Translations under genes and position numbers: made by a program
Assembly: GCA_964444825.1 (NCBI GenBank)
Contig: CAYUIS010000015.1
Location: 1 to 54,086 of the forward strand
Length of the DNA: 54,086 nt
Direction of reading: 5' to 3'
From: CAYUIS01 sp964444825
GTDB lineage: Bacteria > Chloroflexota > Anaerolineae > B4-G1
In this document: in pieces, positions 26,301-34,174 of the stretch
Layout of the letters: the number at the start of each line of letters is the position of its first letter
How positions within the stretch are numbered: position 1 is the first letter of the stretch
Notes under the pieces: generated by a model
Database searches by the model: none
What the model was told of the DNA's origin: nothing
The model's input: only the letters and a program-made list of their open reading frames with translations

Positions 26301-26935
26301 ACGTCAGGCGCAAGCGACCGTTGTGGCAGTCACGGATCAAGAAACGGACCGGGCGCATTCTATTCAGCCCCGACGGACGACTGGTCGTGGTACATCAGCC
26401 AGGAACCTCAGAGCTTTTCAGGGCCACCACAGGTAAGAAGGTCAAGCGACTGAGGGCGGACATCATCGCTGTGTCTACAGCGGGACAGGCGATGGCGGTG
26501 GTCCATAGAAACAAACTGCGGCTGTTTGATCTCTTTACCCTGAAATCGACAGACCGGCACCCAGTTCCCGTCTGCAGCAGCCTCGCCCTAAACGTCACGG
26601 CGCGGTTGCTGGCGCTGTCCACGCCCCAAAACGCGCTGGAAATCTGGTATATCCAGACCGGGCACCGACTTGCAGTCTTGTCGAAGGTGATGCTGGGGTT
26701 AAGCGGTCATGGGGATCGTATGAACCCTCTCATCCTTGGGCCCGATGGCTCACTCTTGGTCTCAAGCGGCAGCGATGGGACGGTGCGGATATGGGATACC
26801 CGTACTGGCGTCGTCCGCAGTACACTTACGGCACATCTAGGGCCAGTGACGTCGGCGTCATTCGGCGGTGAGGGTCGCCTGTTCTGTACGTCCGGAGCGG
26901 ATGGCACCGTGCGCCTGTGGGGGGTCGGCGACTAG
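23378..26935 (+). CDS. Tandem Ser/Thr protein kinase with C-terminal WD40-like beta-propeller
   Basis: A 1185-residue soluble protein with two kinase domains. Domain 1 (about 10-290): glycine loop IGQGGMAEVY, Lys40, HRDIKPGN (Asp138), DFG 172-174, APE-like ISPEQA. Domain 2 (about 318-575): GEGGFSWVY, Lys349, HRDIKPSN (Asp438) but DFN (455-457) instead of DFG, then GTPRYMAPE. The last part (about 630-1185) has repeated WD-like blades (for example VRIWDTRTG, DGTVRLWGV) forming a propeller. Both domains keep the catalytic Lys and Asp, so both may be active. Unlike many bacterial kinases it lacks a transmembrane helix. It ends over the tail of the convergent murJ-like gene (four bases). Confidence 0.93.
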   Translation: MDLTGRILHHYQILELIGQGGMAEVYKAYHATLDFYVAVKVLYPHLAAQEDFLQRFRQEARAIAKLSHANVVRVHDFGGEGNLIYMVMELIDGPSLHSCLEEALKGEEYWSLDNILQLLKKVGSAIDYAHQQGMIHRDIKPGNILLRVEQPGDVGDRGYSLASSGSSPVLTDFGLAYLVGQAHRSTTGALTGTFAYISPEQAMGERGEQASDLYSLAIVLYEMITHQIPFAADTPSGLILRRVQEAPPPLRELRPDVPEEIEAVVMKALSKSPTDRYPTASALADAFAQAIKDASLPGSTLHRAKKDTTYKVGDVITDRYEVLDILGEGGFSWVYKVCDKNTDEVVALKLVSDSSGAIDLRQEFQTLQALDHPSIAKVYDVGLLPNYLYYLKLEYVQGYTLRHCIDQTILTLGKSVELVGDILEALGYLEGRGYIHRDIKPSNIVVTPTGAKIIDFNVSKRLEDSSKTQIGTPRYMAPEVPVFGWNRTCDVFSAGLVFYELTTGSFPFADPAAHAAWDIPHPSELNPALPASLADIILKALSRDPNDRFQSAAEMLQAVRKASLGQEEWHAETVRPQVAAPSVAQPKITRRELVFDLERLAPISSSSVGHLEEVRRFGSGLPLALGTLAGMSGFVAVTSAGVQAVDPTDGTPTEIIRNLDSGWVAADVSLQGNALAAVDRSRNAFVYGLPAGKPLGSLTNLPFDPTDIACSDGGLFAAIVDQTDQKTYLWDIDAQRLVAQWTGTTGQVAFGPEENLVAIVTTGGKVHVWRIETGEGVAKIDVSGDQVTRLAFNPDGQLMVTGGSITRIWQVSKSHQVAQWSMEGSVTAIAFSPDSQWIAIASDAGHLELRSTASGRKLRERTIGRVSDLTIAVDGATVHVIEGTTEVCSYDMRKDRLLRGLVQSPGYSNASLSADESCVAASTIDGNVFLWRTQETAPSDQRPWRHFEDPVWGIALDPTGDQLAVGTPGYLSLYNVRRKRPLWQSRIKKRTGRILFSPDGRLVVVHQPGTSELFRATTGKKVKRLRADIIAVSTAGQAMAVVHRNKLRLFDLFTLKSTDRHPVPVCSSLALNVTARLLALSTPQNALEIWYIQTGHRLAVLSKVMLGLSGHGDRMNPLILGPDGSLLVSSGSDGTVRIWDTRTGVVRSTLTAHLGPVTSASFGGEGRLFCTSGADGTVRLWGVGD

Positions 26936-28542
26936 ACAGGCTCACTGGCATCACCTTGCTTACGCAGCAGCCTTGGTAACTCTCGTATCTCCTCGCTTCC
27001 CAGAAGCAGGGCCATCAACAGGTAGGCGAAAACACCCACGATCAACCCCCCGGCGACAGTCACCGGCAGGCCCACACCTGGCCTCAGGAAACGAAATCCC
27101 AACACCGCAGCCCCCATCACGACTGACGCCAGCCCTGTCCGCATCACCGATGCGCCCATCATTCGCCCCTCAATCCCATCCAACCGCCGCTGCGCTATCA
27201 GGAGCAAAACGACGACCTGGAGACCAACTCCAAGCGAATTGGATAGTGCAATAGCGCCGTGCGCCAACCGTGGGAGCAGCGCCCATCCCACGGTAGCGTT
27301 GAGCATCAGTCCCCCCAATGCGGCCCAGAACGGCGTCCACATATCCCGTTGGGCGTAGAAAAGCCGGGCAACTACCTCCAACGCACTGTGAGTCACAAGG
27401 CCCAGGGCGAAGAACTGCAACGCCCAATATACCCGTTCGGTGGCGGTAGCGTCAAACGCGCCCCGCTGAAGAAGAAGCGCCGTGAGAGGGCGCCCCAGCA
27501 CGAGCAGCCCGAGGCTTGCTGGTACACTCAACGCCAGAATCAGCCGCAGCGCCCAGGAAAACGTGCGGCGTAGGCCAGCTACGTCTCCCCGTTCAGCGAT
27601 GCTGGCCAATGTGGGAAAGACAGCAATCCCCATCGCCGTGCCAAAGACCGTCTCCGGCAGTTGCATCACCTTCCAGGCGTACTCGTAGGCCGAGATAGAA
27701 CCAGGGGACAACAAGGAGCCAAAGGTCGTCGGCAACACAAAGCTGACATAGGTCACACCCATCCCCAACATGCGAGGTCCCATCAACCGGAGCAGAGGAA
27801 GCAAATCGGGGTGAGAGAGGGAAGCCATCCATCGGGCCTTGTGGCGCGCCAACCACGGCAGTTTGACCGCCAGGTGGACCACAGCTCCAGCCAATCCTCC
27901 CCAGGCCAGACCAAAGATGCCAAAGCGAGGGGCCAGAACCACCGCGCCAAAGATACGACCCACTGTGTAGCACAATGGCGCCAAAGCCGGCAGAAAAAAG
28001 TGATAATGAGCCTGGAGGGTGCCGGTCACGACAGTGCTGGCACTGAAGATCAGGGTTTGGATCAGCACCAACCGCATCAACCGCACCGCCAACGCCACCT
28101 GAGCCGGATCATGGGCAAAGCCAGGTGCGAACATGAGAATAATCGGACGGGCCAACACGGCAGCGAAAACGCTGGCCAAGCCCACAACAATCAACACCCA
28201 GTTGACCACTACAGAGAAGAAGCGCCATACATCGTAGTGGAGGGCCGGATCCTCCCGATCCGCCTGCGTAATCACGCTGGTAAGCAAGGGGATCAGGGCA
28301 GTCGTCAAGGCCGCACCCGTGACGATGGTGTTTAGTCCCTCGGGCACCTCAAAGGCTGCGAAATAGGCGTCTAGTACCGCTGACGCGCCAAAAGCCCGCC
28401 CCACCGCCGCCTCACGCACCACGCCCAGAAGCTTGTCGGCGGCCAGAAGAACAGCCACCAGCGCAGCCGAACGGGCGACGCGAGGAGTAGATGCCGGGTG
28501 CTCTGTGCTGGATGGTGGTCGCCGATTGGTCAAGTGTGCCAC
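26932..28542 (-). CDS. murJ: MurJ-like lipid II flippase (MVF family)
   Basis: A 536-residue membrane protein of the MOP superfamily with about fourteen helices. VREAAVGRAFGASAVLDAYFAAFEVPEGLNTIVTGAALTTALIPLL at the N-terminus is the signature region of MurJ/MviN, which moves the peptidoglycan precursor lipid II across the membrane. EVVARLFYAQRDMWTPFWAAL also fits the family. The first 25 residues are a polar Ser/Thr/Pro/His leader (PPSSTEHPAST) that resembles the KsgA insertion in this window. Several Chloroflexota carry more than one MVF protein, so a glycan role is also possible. Confidence 0.88.
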   Translation of the reverse strand: MAHLTNRRPPSSTEHPASTPRVARSAALVAVLLAADKLLGVVREAAVGRAFGASAVLDAYFAAFEVPEGLNTIVTGAALTTALIPLLTSVITQADREDPALHYDVWRFFSVVVNWVLIVVGLASVFAAVLARPIILMFAPGFAHDPAQVALAVRLMRLVLIQTLIFSASTVVTGTLQAHYHFFLPALAPLCYTVGRIFGAVVLAPRFGIFGLAWGGLAGAVVHLAVKLPWLARHKARWMASLSHPDLLPLLRLMGPRMLGMGVTYVSFVLPTTFGSLLSPGSISAYEYAWKVMQLPETVFGTAMGIAVFPTLASIAERGDVAGLRRTFSWALRLILALSVPASLGLLVLGRPLTALLLQRGAFDATATERVYWALQFFALGLVTHSALEVVARLFYAQRDMWTPFWAALGGLMLNATVGWALLPRLAHGAIALSNSLGVGLQVVVLLLIAQRRLDGIEGRMMGASVMRTGLASVVMGAAVLGFRFLRPGVGLPVTVAGGLIVGVFAYLLMALLLGSEEIRELPRLLRKQGDASEPV

Positions 28543-28551
28543 TGACTGATG

Positions 28552-29733
28552 TTAATCACCTCGCCCTCGGCGCAAGACAAGATAGATGCCGAGAACAATG
28601 ACCAGCCCCTGTAGGGCTGCCAGCGATGGGAGGGCTATCCGTTTCAGCTTTGCGAGCCACGCGGGGCTATCGCCAGGAACGTCATCAAACGGGGGTGTTG
28701 CGGTTGGGAGCGGCGTCCAAGTGGGAAACGGTGTAGCAGCAGAGGCTGAGGAGGCAGATGTGGCGGTGTGCTGAACAGCCATTGATGCTGTAGAAGTCGA
28801 TGGCTCCGTCGCTGAGCCATCGGCGGGCAGGGGCGTGGGAGTAGACTCTGGCATCGAGGGTGCGACCGACTCTGGTGTAGCACTGGGAAGAACGAGTGTA
28901 GGGGGTGGTTGAGGCGTGGAGGTAGATAGGGCAGGCGTCGGTGCAGCGACCACTCCCTGGCCAAGGATGATCGTATCCGCCTTGGCAGCGGTGCGACCAG
29001 CAGCGTCCCGAAATTGAACGTACACCGTATGCTCACCTGGGACGTCTGGCAAGGTCCAGGGGATCAATTCCTCCCAAGGTTGCCAGGGTGAGTCTTCGAA
29101 ACTCGGCTCATTGCTGACCCGAATCTCGATGACCTCTCCCATAAAGCTCGCTCCCTGCCCCTCTGGACGGACGGTCTCATTCGGCAGTCGAACGGCAACC
29201 TGGGCATCTTCGGCGTTGGTGGCCCCATCGTTGATAAAGATCGGGAGCACGTTGGGACGCACGCCAAAGTCAAGCACATAGTAACTGCGCCCATCGGCAT
29301 CGGTAGCGACGCCGACGCCCATCTCACGATACGTCGTACTGAGCAGGTTGGCTTGTTGGAGAGGATCATTCAGAAAATAGGCCAGTGCATCCTCGATCGT
29401 GCTGCGGCCAATCCAAAAGTTCTCGCTAGCGATCAACTCTCCGTCAGCCTGGGTCCAAGCAGCATAGCCTACTTGGGCGATCCGTTCCTTGGGCATCGAA
29501 CCGTCCGATCCGATATGGGATGAAGCCTGGTTGATCGCCAGATCATCAGCGTGGCGCTGTGCGGAGGCGCTCAGCAGGGAAGAGAGCGCGTAGGGGACTA
29601 GTCCCTCATCCAGACGCGCCTGGTTCACCAACGTCTGCCAGGTGACAATCGGATCGGGTTCCTGGGCTTGGACAGGAAGTGCAGCGAGTATGACACAGAC
29701 GGCGAATATCAGGCTGTTGAACGAACGTCGCAT
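28552..29733 (-). CDS. Secreted CAP/SCP-domain protein with C-terminal membrane anchor
   Basis: A 393-residue exported protein from ATG 29733: signal peptide (about 1-24, LIFAVCVILAALPVQAQ), a CAP (cysteine-rich secretory protein-like) domain about 30-175 with LVNQARLDEGL, SAQRHADDLA, SSHIGSDGS and GENF-like ASENF, then YREMGVGV. A beta-rich segment (190-270), a long Ser/Thr/Pro/Ala linker (275-350) and a C-terminal helix with RRGRGD complete it. Bacterial CAP domains are extracellular and of uncertain activity. The longer frame to 29856 adds an unlikely leader. It sits 9 bases from murJ and 95 bases after the LysM gene, all on one strand. Confidence 0.85.
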   Translation of the reverse strand: MRRSFNSLIFAVCVILAALPVQAQEPDPIVTWQTLVNQARLDEGLVPYALSSLLSASAQRHADDLAINQASSHIGSDGSMPKERIAQVGYAAWTQADGELIASENFWIGRSTIEDALAYFLNDPLQQANLLSTTYREMGVGVATDADGRSYYVLDFGVRPNVLPIFINDGATNAEDAQVAVRLPNETVRPEGQGASFMGEVIEIRVSNEPSFEDSPWQPWEELIPWTLPDVPGEHTVYVQFRDAAGRTAAKADTIILGQGVVAAPTPALSTSTPQPPPTLVLPSATPESVAPSMPESTPTPLPADGSATEPSTSTASMAVQHTATSASSASAATPFPTWTPLPTATPPFDDVPGDSPAWLAKLKRIALPSLAALQGLVIVLGIYLVLRRGRGD

Positions 29734-29827
29734 AGTGAGATTGCTACACGGCAAGAAGGGCGCAAGACAATGAACCAGGCCCCAGCCGCGCCTGGCTGAG
29801 GCCTGGAATCCCGATAGATTCTCCACG

Positions 29828-30406
29828 CTATGGAATGCAGAGGACTTGTCCAGCAAAGATAAGGTTCAAGTTAAGGATATGGTTGGCCTCTGCAATCGTA
29901 TACATACTGACGCCATAGCGAAGTGAGATACGATACAGATTCTCTCCGGATACAACCGTATGGTGCCAACGACAGGTAGGCAACACAGCCGTGCCATCAA
30001 ACTGGCGCGGGCAGACTTTGCCAGCGGGCAACGTGCGCGGCACATCGGGAATCGCCAGACGCTGGCCGACAAGAATGACGTTGGGGTTCAGAATGCTGTT
30101 CTGCGTGGCGATGGCATAGGGATCCACCCCGTATGCCCGTCCGATGCAGAACAGGGTCTCCCCCGACCGTACGGTATGATGCCCAAGGATACTGCCTGAC
30201 GGTACAGGAGCGGAAGTAGGCGCGACTGTCGGTGTCAATGTGGGCGTGACTGTTGGTGTCATCGATGGTTCCACAGGGCTCTCCAGCAGCGTCGTCGTAG
30301 CAGGGGTGTAGGCCAATCCATAACCCACAGGCATAGAGAGCAACGTAACAACCGACAGGGCCAGGCCGACCCAACGAAACGACGGCGTCGGATACTTCTT
30401 GTTCAT
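29828..30406 (-). CDS. Secreted double-LysM protein
   Basis: A 192-residue protein with a hydrophobic N-terminal segment (about 9-33), a Thr/Pro linker (45-72) and two LysM domains: HTVRSGETLFCIGRAYGVDPYAIATQN (about 76-125) and HTVVSGENLYRISLRYGVSMYTIAEAN (about 148-192). LysM binds peptidoglycan or related glycans, so a wall-associated role is expected. Start ATG 30406 follows GGAGGGAGGATT, an excellent ribosome site. No catalytic domain is present. Confidence 0.9.
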   Translation of the reverse strand: MNKKYPTPSFRWVGLALSVVTLLSMPVGYGLAYTPATTTLLESPVEPSMTPTVTPTLTPTVAPTSAPVPSGSILGHHTVRSGETLFCIGRAYGVDPYAIATQNSILNPNVILVGQRLAIPDVPRTLPAGKVCPRQFDGTAVLPTCRWHHTVVSGENLYRISLRYGVSMYTIAEANHILNLNLIFAGQVLCIP

Positions 30407-30703
30407 AATCCTCCCTCCATTCTTACGCACCGGTACCCTACCCCGAGTATTGTAGTCTGGCAAGGACCGGATGTCAAGTCAGTCGAACACCTAGTTGCCG
30501 CCATCTGACGGCTGGCATCACATCAGACCGTAACCTTACTGTAACACATGTGAAACCTCAACGACGCTCATGCTGGGCTATATTATAGTGACATTGGGCC
30601 TCAGCACCTGATCGAATATGGGAGGCCGATGAATGCTCTGGAGACAAGTCCACAGTCAGCATAGCCCTATTCTGGTTACTCTCCGGCGCGCAGGGACAGC
30701 AGA

Positions 30704-31285
30704 ATGACCAGTGTAATCAAGAGTGCGGAACTGAACACACAACACCTGTCGACGCAGGCTGCCCGGCCGGATGGTGCGGCAGAGGAGCCAGCATCGCTCG
30801 TCCTCCTGGACAAAGACAGCACAGATGGCCTACTGACCACAAGAGTGATCGTGGAAGAGTCACAAACCGTTGCTCCGATCGATATCGACCAGGCGCTACA
30901 GACTGTGGATGAGGATATCGGCCTTCTTCGGGATGTAGTGAGGATGTTTGTAGAGGAATACCCCGCCCAGTTGGAGGCGCTCAGGCTTGCCCTGTCAACT
31001 CAAGATGCGGCTGGCGTTGAAAGCGCAGCGCGCAGATTGCAGCAGTTCCTGTGTAACGTCGGAGGCACAAACGCTCAAGATCTGGCGCACCAGTTGGAGC
31101 TCATAGGTGAACAAGGCAAACTCGATGGTGGAGTTGCCGTGTTCCAAGTCCTGGAAACCGAGATCGAGCGGGTGACAGTCTTCTTCTCGACTACAGGATG
31201 GGAACAGAGCATCCAATCCTCGCCGGAACAAACCGATGTCTCGCTCCCCGTTCGCGAGGGCAGAGTAGACGGCCGATCCGTTTGA
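30704..31285 (+). CDS. HPt-like protein lacking the phospho-acceptor histidine
   Basis: A 193-residue protein. A disordered N-terminus (1-55) precedes a four-helix HPt-like domain (about 60-165): DIGLLRDVVRMFVEEYPAQLEALRLAL is the usual first helix pair. The second motif, normally AHxLKGxxxxxG, reads ARRLQQFLCNVGG at 109-121, so the phosphorylated His is replaced by Arg110 and Lys/Gly by Gln113/Gln114. It therefore cannot carry a phosphate in the usual way and may be an inhibitor or scaffold for a receiver domain. It stands alone between the LysM gene and tRNA-Lys; no histidine kinase is in the window. Confidence 0.75.
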   Translation: MTSVIKSAELNTQHLSTQAARPDGAAEEPASLVLLDKDSTDGLLTTRVIVEESQTVAPIDIDQALQTVDEDIGLLRDVVRMFVEEYPAQLEALRLALSTQDAAGVESAARRLQQFLCNVGGTNAQDLAHQLELIGEQGKLDGGVAVFQVLETEIERVTVFFSTTGWEQSIQSSPEQTDVSLPVREGRVDGRSV

Positions 31286-31320
31286 CGAACGTCACCCCCA
31301 CAGGTTTGTGCGCCCGTTGT

Positions 31321-31349
31321 TTGACAACACCTTATCCACGTGTTATACT
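31321..31349 (+). promoter_or_regulatory. Promoter of tRNA-Lys
   Basis: Consensus TTGACA (31321-31326), 17-base spacer, TATACT (31344-31349), ending just before the tRNA 5' end at 31356. Confidence 0.85.
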
Positions 31350-31355
31350 CTGGTG

Positions 31356-31432
31356 GGGCCGTTAGCTCAGCCTGGCAGAGCAGGGGCCTTTTAAGCCCAG
31401 GGCCGCAGGTTCGAATCCTGCACGGCCCACCA
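31356..31432 (+). tRNA. tRNA-Lys (anticodon UUU) with encoded CCA
   Basis: Acceptor GGGCCGT (31356-31362) pairs with ACGGCCC (31422-31428), then A and CCA (31430-31432). The D-stem is GCTC/GAGC, the anticodon loop CTTTTAA with anticodon TTT, and the T-arm GCAGG-TTCGAAT-CCTGC. One mismatch is seen at the 27-43 pair. A consensus promoter precedes it and a hairpin follows. Confidence 0.97.
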
Positions 31433-31437
31433 GGATA

Positions 31438-31467
31438 ATCGGCTCACCCGAGCCGATTTCTCATTTT
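31438..31467 (+). terminator. Terminator-like hairpin after tRNA-Lys
   Basis: ATCGGCTC (31438-31445) and GAGCCGAT (31450-31457) form an 8-bp stem with loop ACCC, followed by a weak T-rich tail TTCTCATTTT. Confidence 0.6.
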
Positions 31468-31479
31468 AAGGACGGTTCA

Positions 31480-31992
31480 ATGGTCTTACCGATGTGGGCA
31501 TTCTGGATTGCGCTGGCGGCGATGATCATCGGACTGTTCGGCGTTATCCTACCCGCCATCCCCGGAGTTGGCTTCATCTGGATTGTCGTGCTGATCTATG
31601 CGATCGCCGAACGCTTTGCCACCATCGACATCGTCACCTTTGCCGTACTCACGGTCCTAGGTGCAATCGGGGTGAGCGCCGACCTGTGGATGAGCCAGGT
31701 TGGGGCCACAGCCGGCGGAGCTTCTCCCTGGTCGCTGGTGGTTGGGTTGCTGACGGGGATCATTGGTGCTGCCGTCGGCTTGTTGTTCTTTGGAATCGGG
31801 GCCATCCCAGGCAGCATCATTGGCGCCTTCATCGGCATCGTCGTCGCCGAATGGCACCGCCGCGAGGATTGGAACGATTCGTTCAAAGCTGCCGGGGGGT
31901 GGCTGGCGGGCTGCGCTCTCTCCGGAGTCGTGCAGTTCTTTGTGGCTATCGTGATGGCGCTCATCTTTGTATGGCAAGCGCTAAGGGGGTAG
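31480..31992 (+). CDS. DUF456-family membrane protein
   Basis: A 170-residue membrane protein with four to five hydrophobic helices, no signal of enzymatic function. The opening MIIGLFGVILPAIPGVGFIWIVVLIYAI and the Gly-rich motif GLLFFGIGAIPGSIIGAFIGIVVAEW match the DUF456 family, widespread small proteins of unknown role. RBS AAGGA lies before ATG 31480. A small membrane protein follows five bases on. Confidence 0.85.
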   Translation: MVLPMWAFWIALAAMIIGLFGVILPAIPGVGFIWIVVLIYAIAERFATIDIVTFAVLTVLGAIGVSADLWMSQVGATAGGASPWSLVVGLLTGIIGAAVGLLFFGIGAIPGSIIGAFIGIVVAEWHRREDWNDSFKAAGGWLAGCALSGVVQFFVAIVMALIFVWQALRG

Positions 31993-31996
31993 ACCG

Positions 31997-32209
31997 GTGA
32001 CAAGACGAAGATACCCCCGGAGACCCAGCCGCCGGGTGCTGCGGACCCGAGCACCCCACAGGAGCACCCTGATCATCGCATCCTTCTTCTACATCATCGG
32101 GCTCTTTGGCATACTCGACTTTTTTTCCATTCCGGACCCGTATGACAGCTATGCCCTGGCCTTTGCCGGTGGCCTCCTCATCCTGGGCGCGCTACTGCGC
32201 GATCTGTAG
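31997..32209 (+). CDS. Small two-helix membrane protein, hypothetical
   Basis: A 70-residue protein starting at GTG 31997 with GGGGGT upstream, overlapping the operon of the DUF456 gene (five-base gap). A very basic N-terminus (MTRRRYPRRPSRRVLRTR) precedes two hydrophobic helices (about 24-45 and 50-68). No family is recognised. Basic tail facing the cytoplasm is likely from the positive-inside rule. Confidence 0.55.
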   Translation: MTRRRYPRRPSRRVLRTRAPHRSTLIIASFFYIIGLFGILDFFSIPDPYDSYALAFAGGLLILGALLRDL

Positions 32210-32287
32210 CCACCCGGCGAAGCACAGGCCATTATCGTGCTTCGTTTCCTGGCCCCCCTCTGAACGCAGCAAAGAAAAGAACGTGCT

Positions 32288-33358
32288 ATGATCAGCTACA
32301 AAGGCCGCAACAGGCACACACAGAATTACCTCAAAGCGATTACGTTCGACCACCCGGAGTGGATCCCGTGCCGCGTGGGATTGATGCCCGCGACGTGGAT
32401 CAAGTACCGCGAGGAACTGGAGCGATTGGTGCTGGATCACCCCCGCATCTTTCCGGGCTATGCGAGGGGATCGAGGGATTTCGACCGCATTGACGATCCA
32501 CTCTACGAGTTGGGCCGGCACACCGACTGCTGGGACACCGTGTGGGACAACGTCGAGCGAGGGTTGGACAGCCATCCCGTCGAATTCCCCTTGGAAGACT
32601 GGACAGCCTGGGATAGCTACGTGCGTCCCGATCCACTGACGGACGACATGTGGGGCTCCCGTGACTGGGAGCAGGTAAAACGTTCGCTGAACGAGGCAAG
32701 ACGGCGGGGGGACATTGCCATCGGCGCAGGCCTGCCGCACGGGTTCATGTACATGCGGCTGTTCTATCTGCGCCGCTTTGAGAACCTGATGATCGATATG
32801 GCCACCGAGGATCGGCGCTTGTGGCACGTTATCCAGATGGTCGAGACCTATAACAGCGTGGTGATCGGCAAGCTGTTGTCGCTCGGAGCGGAGTTGATGT
32901 TATTTGGCGACGATCTCGGTCTCCAAAGATCGTTACCTATGAGCCCGGCAATGTGGCGAAAGTACATCAAGCCATCCTACGAGCGGATGTTACGCCCCTG
33001 CCAGGAGGCGGACGTACCCGTCTATCTGCACACGGACGGCCACATACTGGACGTTGTCGCCGATTTGATCGAGGTCGGTGTGCGGGTGCTCAACCCACAG
33101 TTCCGGGCGAACGGACTGGCAGGGCTCAAGGAAATCGCCAAGGGCAAGGTCGCGCTCGATCAGGACCTTGATCGCCAGCTCTTTCCTTTTGCCACCCCCT
33201 CAGAGATCGAGGATCATATCGGCGAGGTGGTGGAAGAATTGAACCTGCCGGAAGGCGGGCTGATGCTCTACGCTGAGTGCGAGCCCGACGTCCCACTGGA
33301 GAACATTGATGCCATTTGCACGGCCCTCGAGACGATGTGTAACCCTCCAGAGCCGTGA
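32288..33358 (+). CDS. URO-D-family protein (MtaA/CmuA-like methyltransferase fold)
   Basis: A 356-residue TIM-barrel protein of the uroporphyrinogen decarboxylase superfamily. The barrel signs are FGDDLGLQRSLPMSPAMWRKYIKPSYERM (about 205-235), YLHTDGHILDVV (about 248) and LNPQFRANGLAGLKEIAKGKVALDQDLDRQ. True HemE has an N-terminal Arg/Asp pattern that is not seen; the HxDGxxxD-like strand and the later C-terminal Glu/Cys (YAECEPDVP) resemble MtaA/CmuA-type zinc methyltransferases and glycine-radical-free methyl-transfer proteins. It may work with corrinoid proteins such as that at 1811, but no corrinoid gene adjoins. Substrate unknown. Confidence 0.8.
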   Translation: MISYKGRNRHTQNYLKAITFDHPEWIPCRVGLMPATWIKYREELERLVLDHPRIFPGYARGSRDFDRIDDPLYELGRHTDCWDTVWDNVERGLDSHPVEFPLEDWTAWDSYVRPDPLTDDMWGSRDWEQVKRSLNEARRRGDIAIGAGLPHGFMYMRLFYLRRFENLMIDMATEDRRLWHVIQMVETYNSVVIGKLLSLGAELMLFGDDLGLQRSLPMSPAMWRKYIKPSYERMLRPCQEADVPVYLHTDGHILDVVADLIEVGVRVLNPQFRANGLAGLKEIAKGKVALDQDLDRQLFPFATPSEIEDHIGEVVEELNLPEGGLMLYAECEPDVPLENIDAICTALETMCNPPEP

Positions 33359-33434
33359 GAACGGTGCAGTTCCTAAATGAACCCACAGCCACCTGACGGC
33401 GTGTAATGTACAGGGAACGATCTGTCAAGACCCT

Positions 33435-34133
33435 ATGACGATGACGGCGGCTCTACCAATAATACGCCGGCCATGGCAAGGTCGGCTGGGCTTACGTGTG
33501 ATTCCCAACGGTTGGTTGTGGGATCTCGTCTCCCGCGTCGTCCGTTTCGCCAGACAGATTAGCGACGCTGTGGAGACAAAGGGGGTGCCGACCGAGGATC
33601 TGATCCGGCGCTTCCAGCAGGACCAGCCGAGGGCGTTTGAGGCGCTCTACGACCGCTTCAAGGACTATGTCTATCGCACAGCCCTGTTCGTCACGCGCAA
33701 CAGCAGCGACGCCGAGGAGGCGGTGCAAGAGACGTTCCTAGACGTGCTGCGCGCGCTGCCGAACTATCGCGTCGAGGGACCGGCCCGTTTCGAGACCTGG
33801 CTGTACCGGGTCACCGTCAATCGCTGTCGCTCCCGTTTGCGCCGCAAGACACTACCTTCGGACGAGTGGGAGGATATTGAAGAGCGGTTGGAACGTATCC
33901 CAGAGCCGCATCCCGACCACGACCCTGAGGGTGTCACAGTGGAGCGGGAGCGGGCGGTCGAGCTGTGGCAGGCAGTGGACGAGCTGTCGGAAGCGCATCG
34001 TGTCGTCGTCCTGCTGCGTTACCAACAGGGGCTTTCCTACAGCGAAATCGCGCAGACGCTGGGCATCAGCGAGGGCACGGTCAAGTCACGGCTGTACAAC
34101 GCCCACCGGAGATTAAAAGGGCAATTGGAGTAG
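33435..34133 (+). CDS. ECF-type RNA polymerase sigma factor
   Basis: A 232-residue sigma factor. The first ~50 residues are an unusual extension; from about 53 the region-2 pattern is clear (DLIRRFQQDQPRAFEALYDRFKDYVYRTALFVTRNSSDAEEAVQETFLDVLRALPNYR). A linker with RFETWLYRVTVNRCRSRLRR leads to region 4 (about 175-230): LSEAHRVVVLLRYQQGLSYSEIAQTLGISEGTVKSRLYNAHRRLKG, which recognises the -35. An internal start near residue 53 is possible. The next gene, 41 bases on, encodes its probable anti-sigma factor. Confidence 0.93.
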   Translation: MTMTAALPIIRRPWQGRLGLRVIPNGWLWDLVSRVVRFARQISDAVETKGVPTEDLIRRFQQDQPRAFEALYDRFKDYVYRTALFVTRNSSDAEEAVQETFLDVLRALPNYRVEGPARFETWLYRVTVNRCRSRLRRKTLPSDEWEDIEERLERIPEPHPDHDPEGVTVERERAVELWQAVDELSEAHRVVVLLRYQQGLSYSEIAQTLGISEGTVKSRLYNAHRRLKGQLE

Positions 34134-34174
34134 ACGAAAGGTACACTCGCCCAGGCAAGGGCAAAGGTCAAATA

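Noticed and set aside
31356..31432. tRNA checked as a possible tRNA-Sec or suppressor
   Set aside because: The anticodon is TTT, the variable loop is short and the acceptor stem is 7 bp, so it is an ordinary tRNA-Lys.
33965..34174. Upstream extension of the anti-sigma/A2M frame into the sigma gene
   Set aside because: The first 70 residues are an alternative-frame reading of sigma region 4; ATG 34175 has its own ribosome site and begins the ZAS domain.
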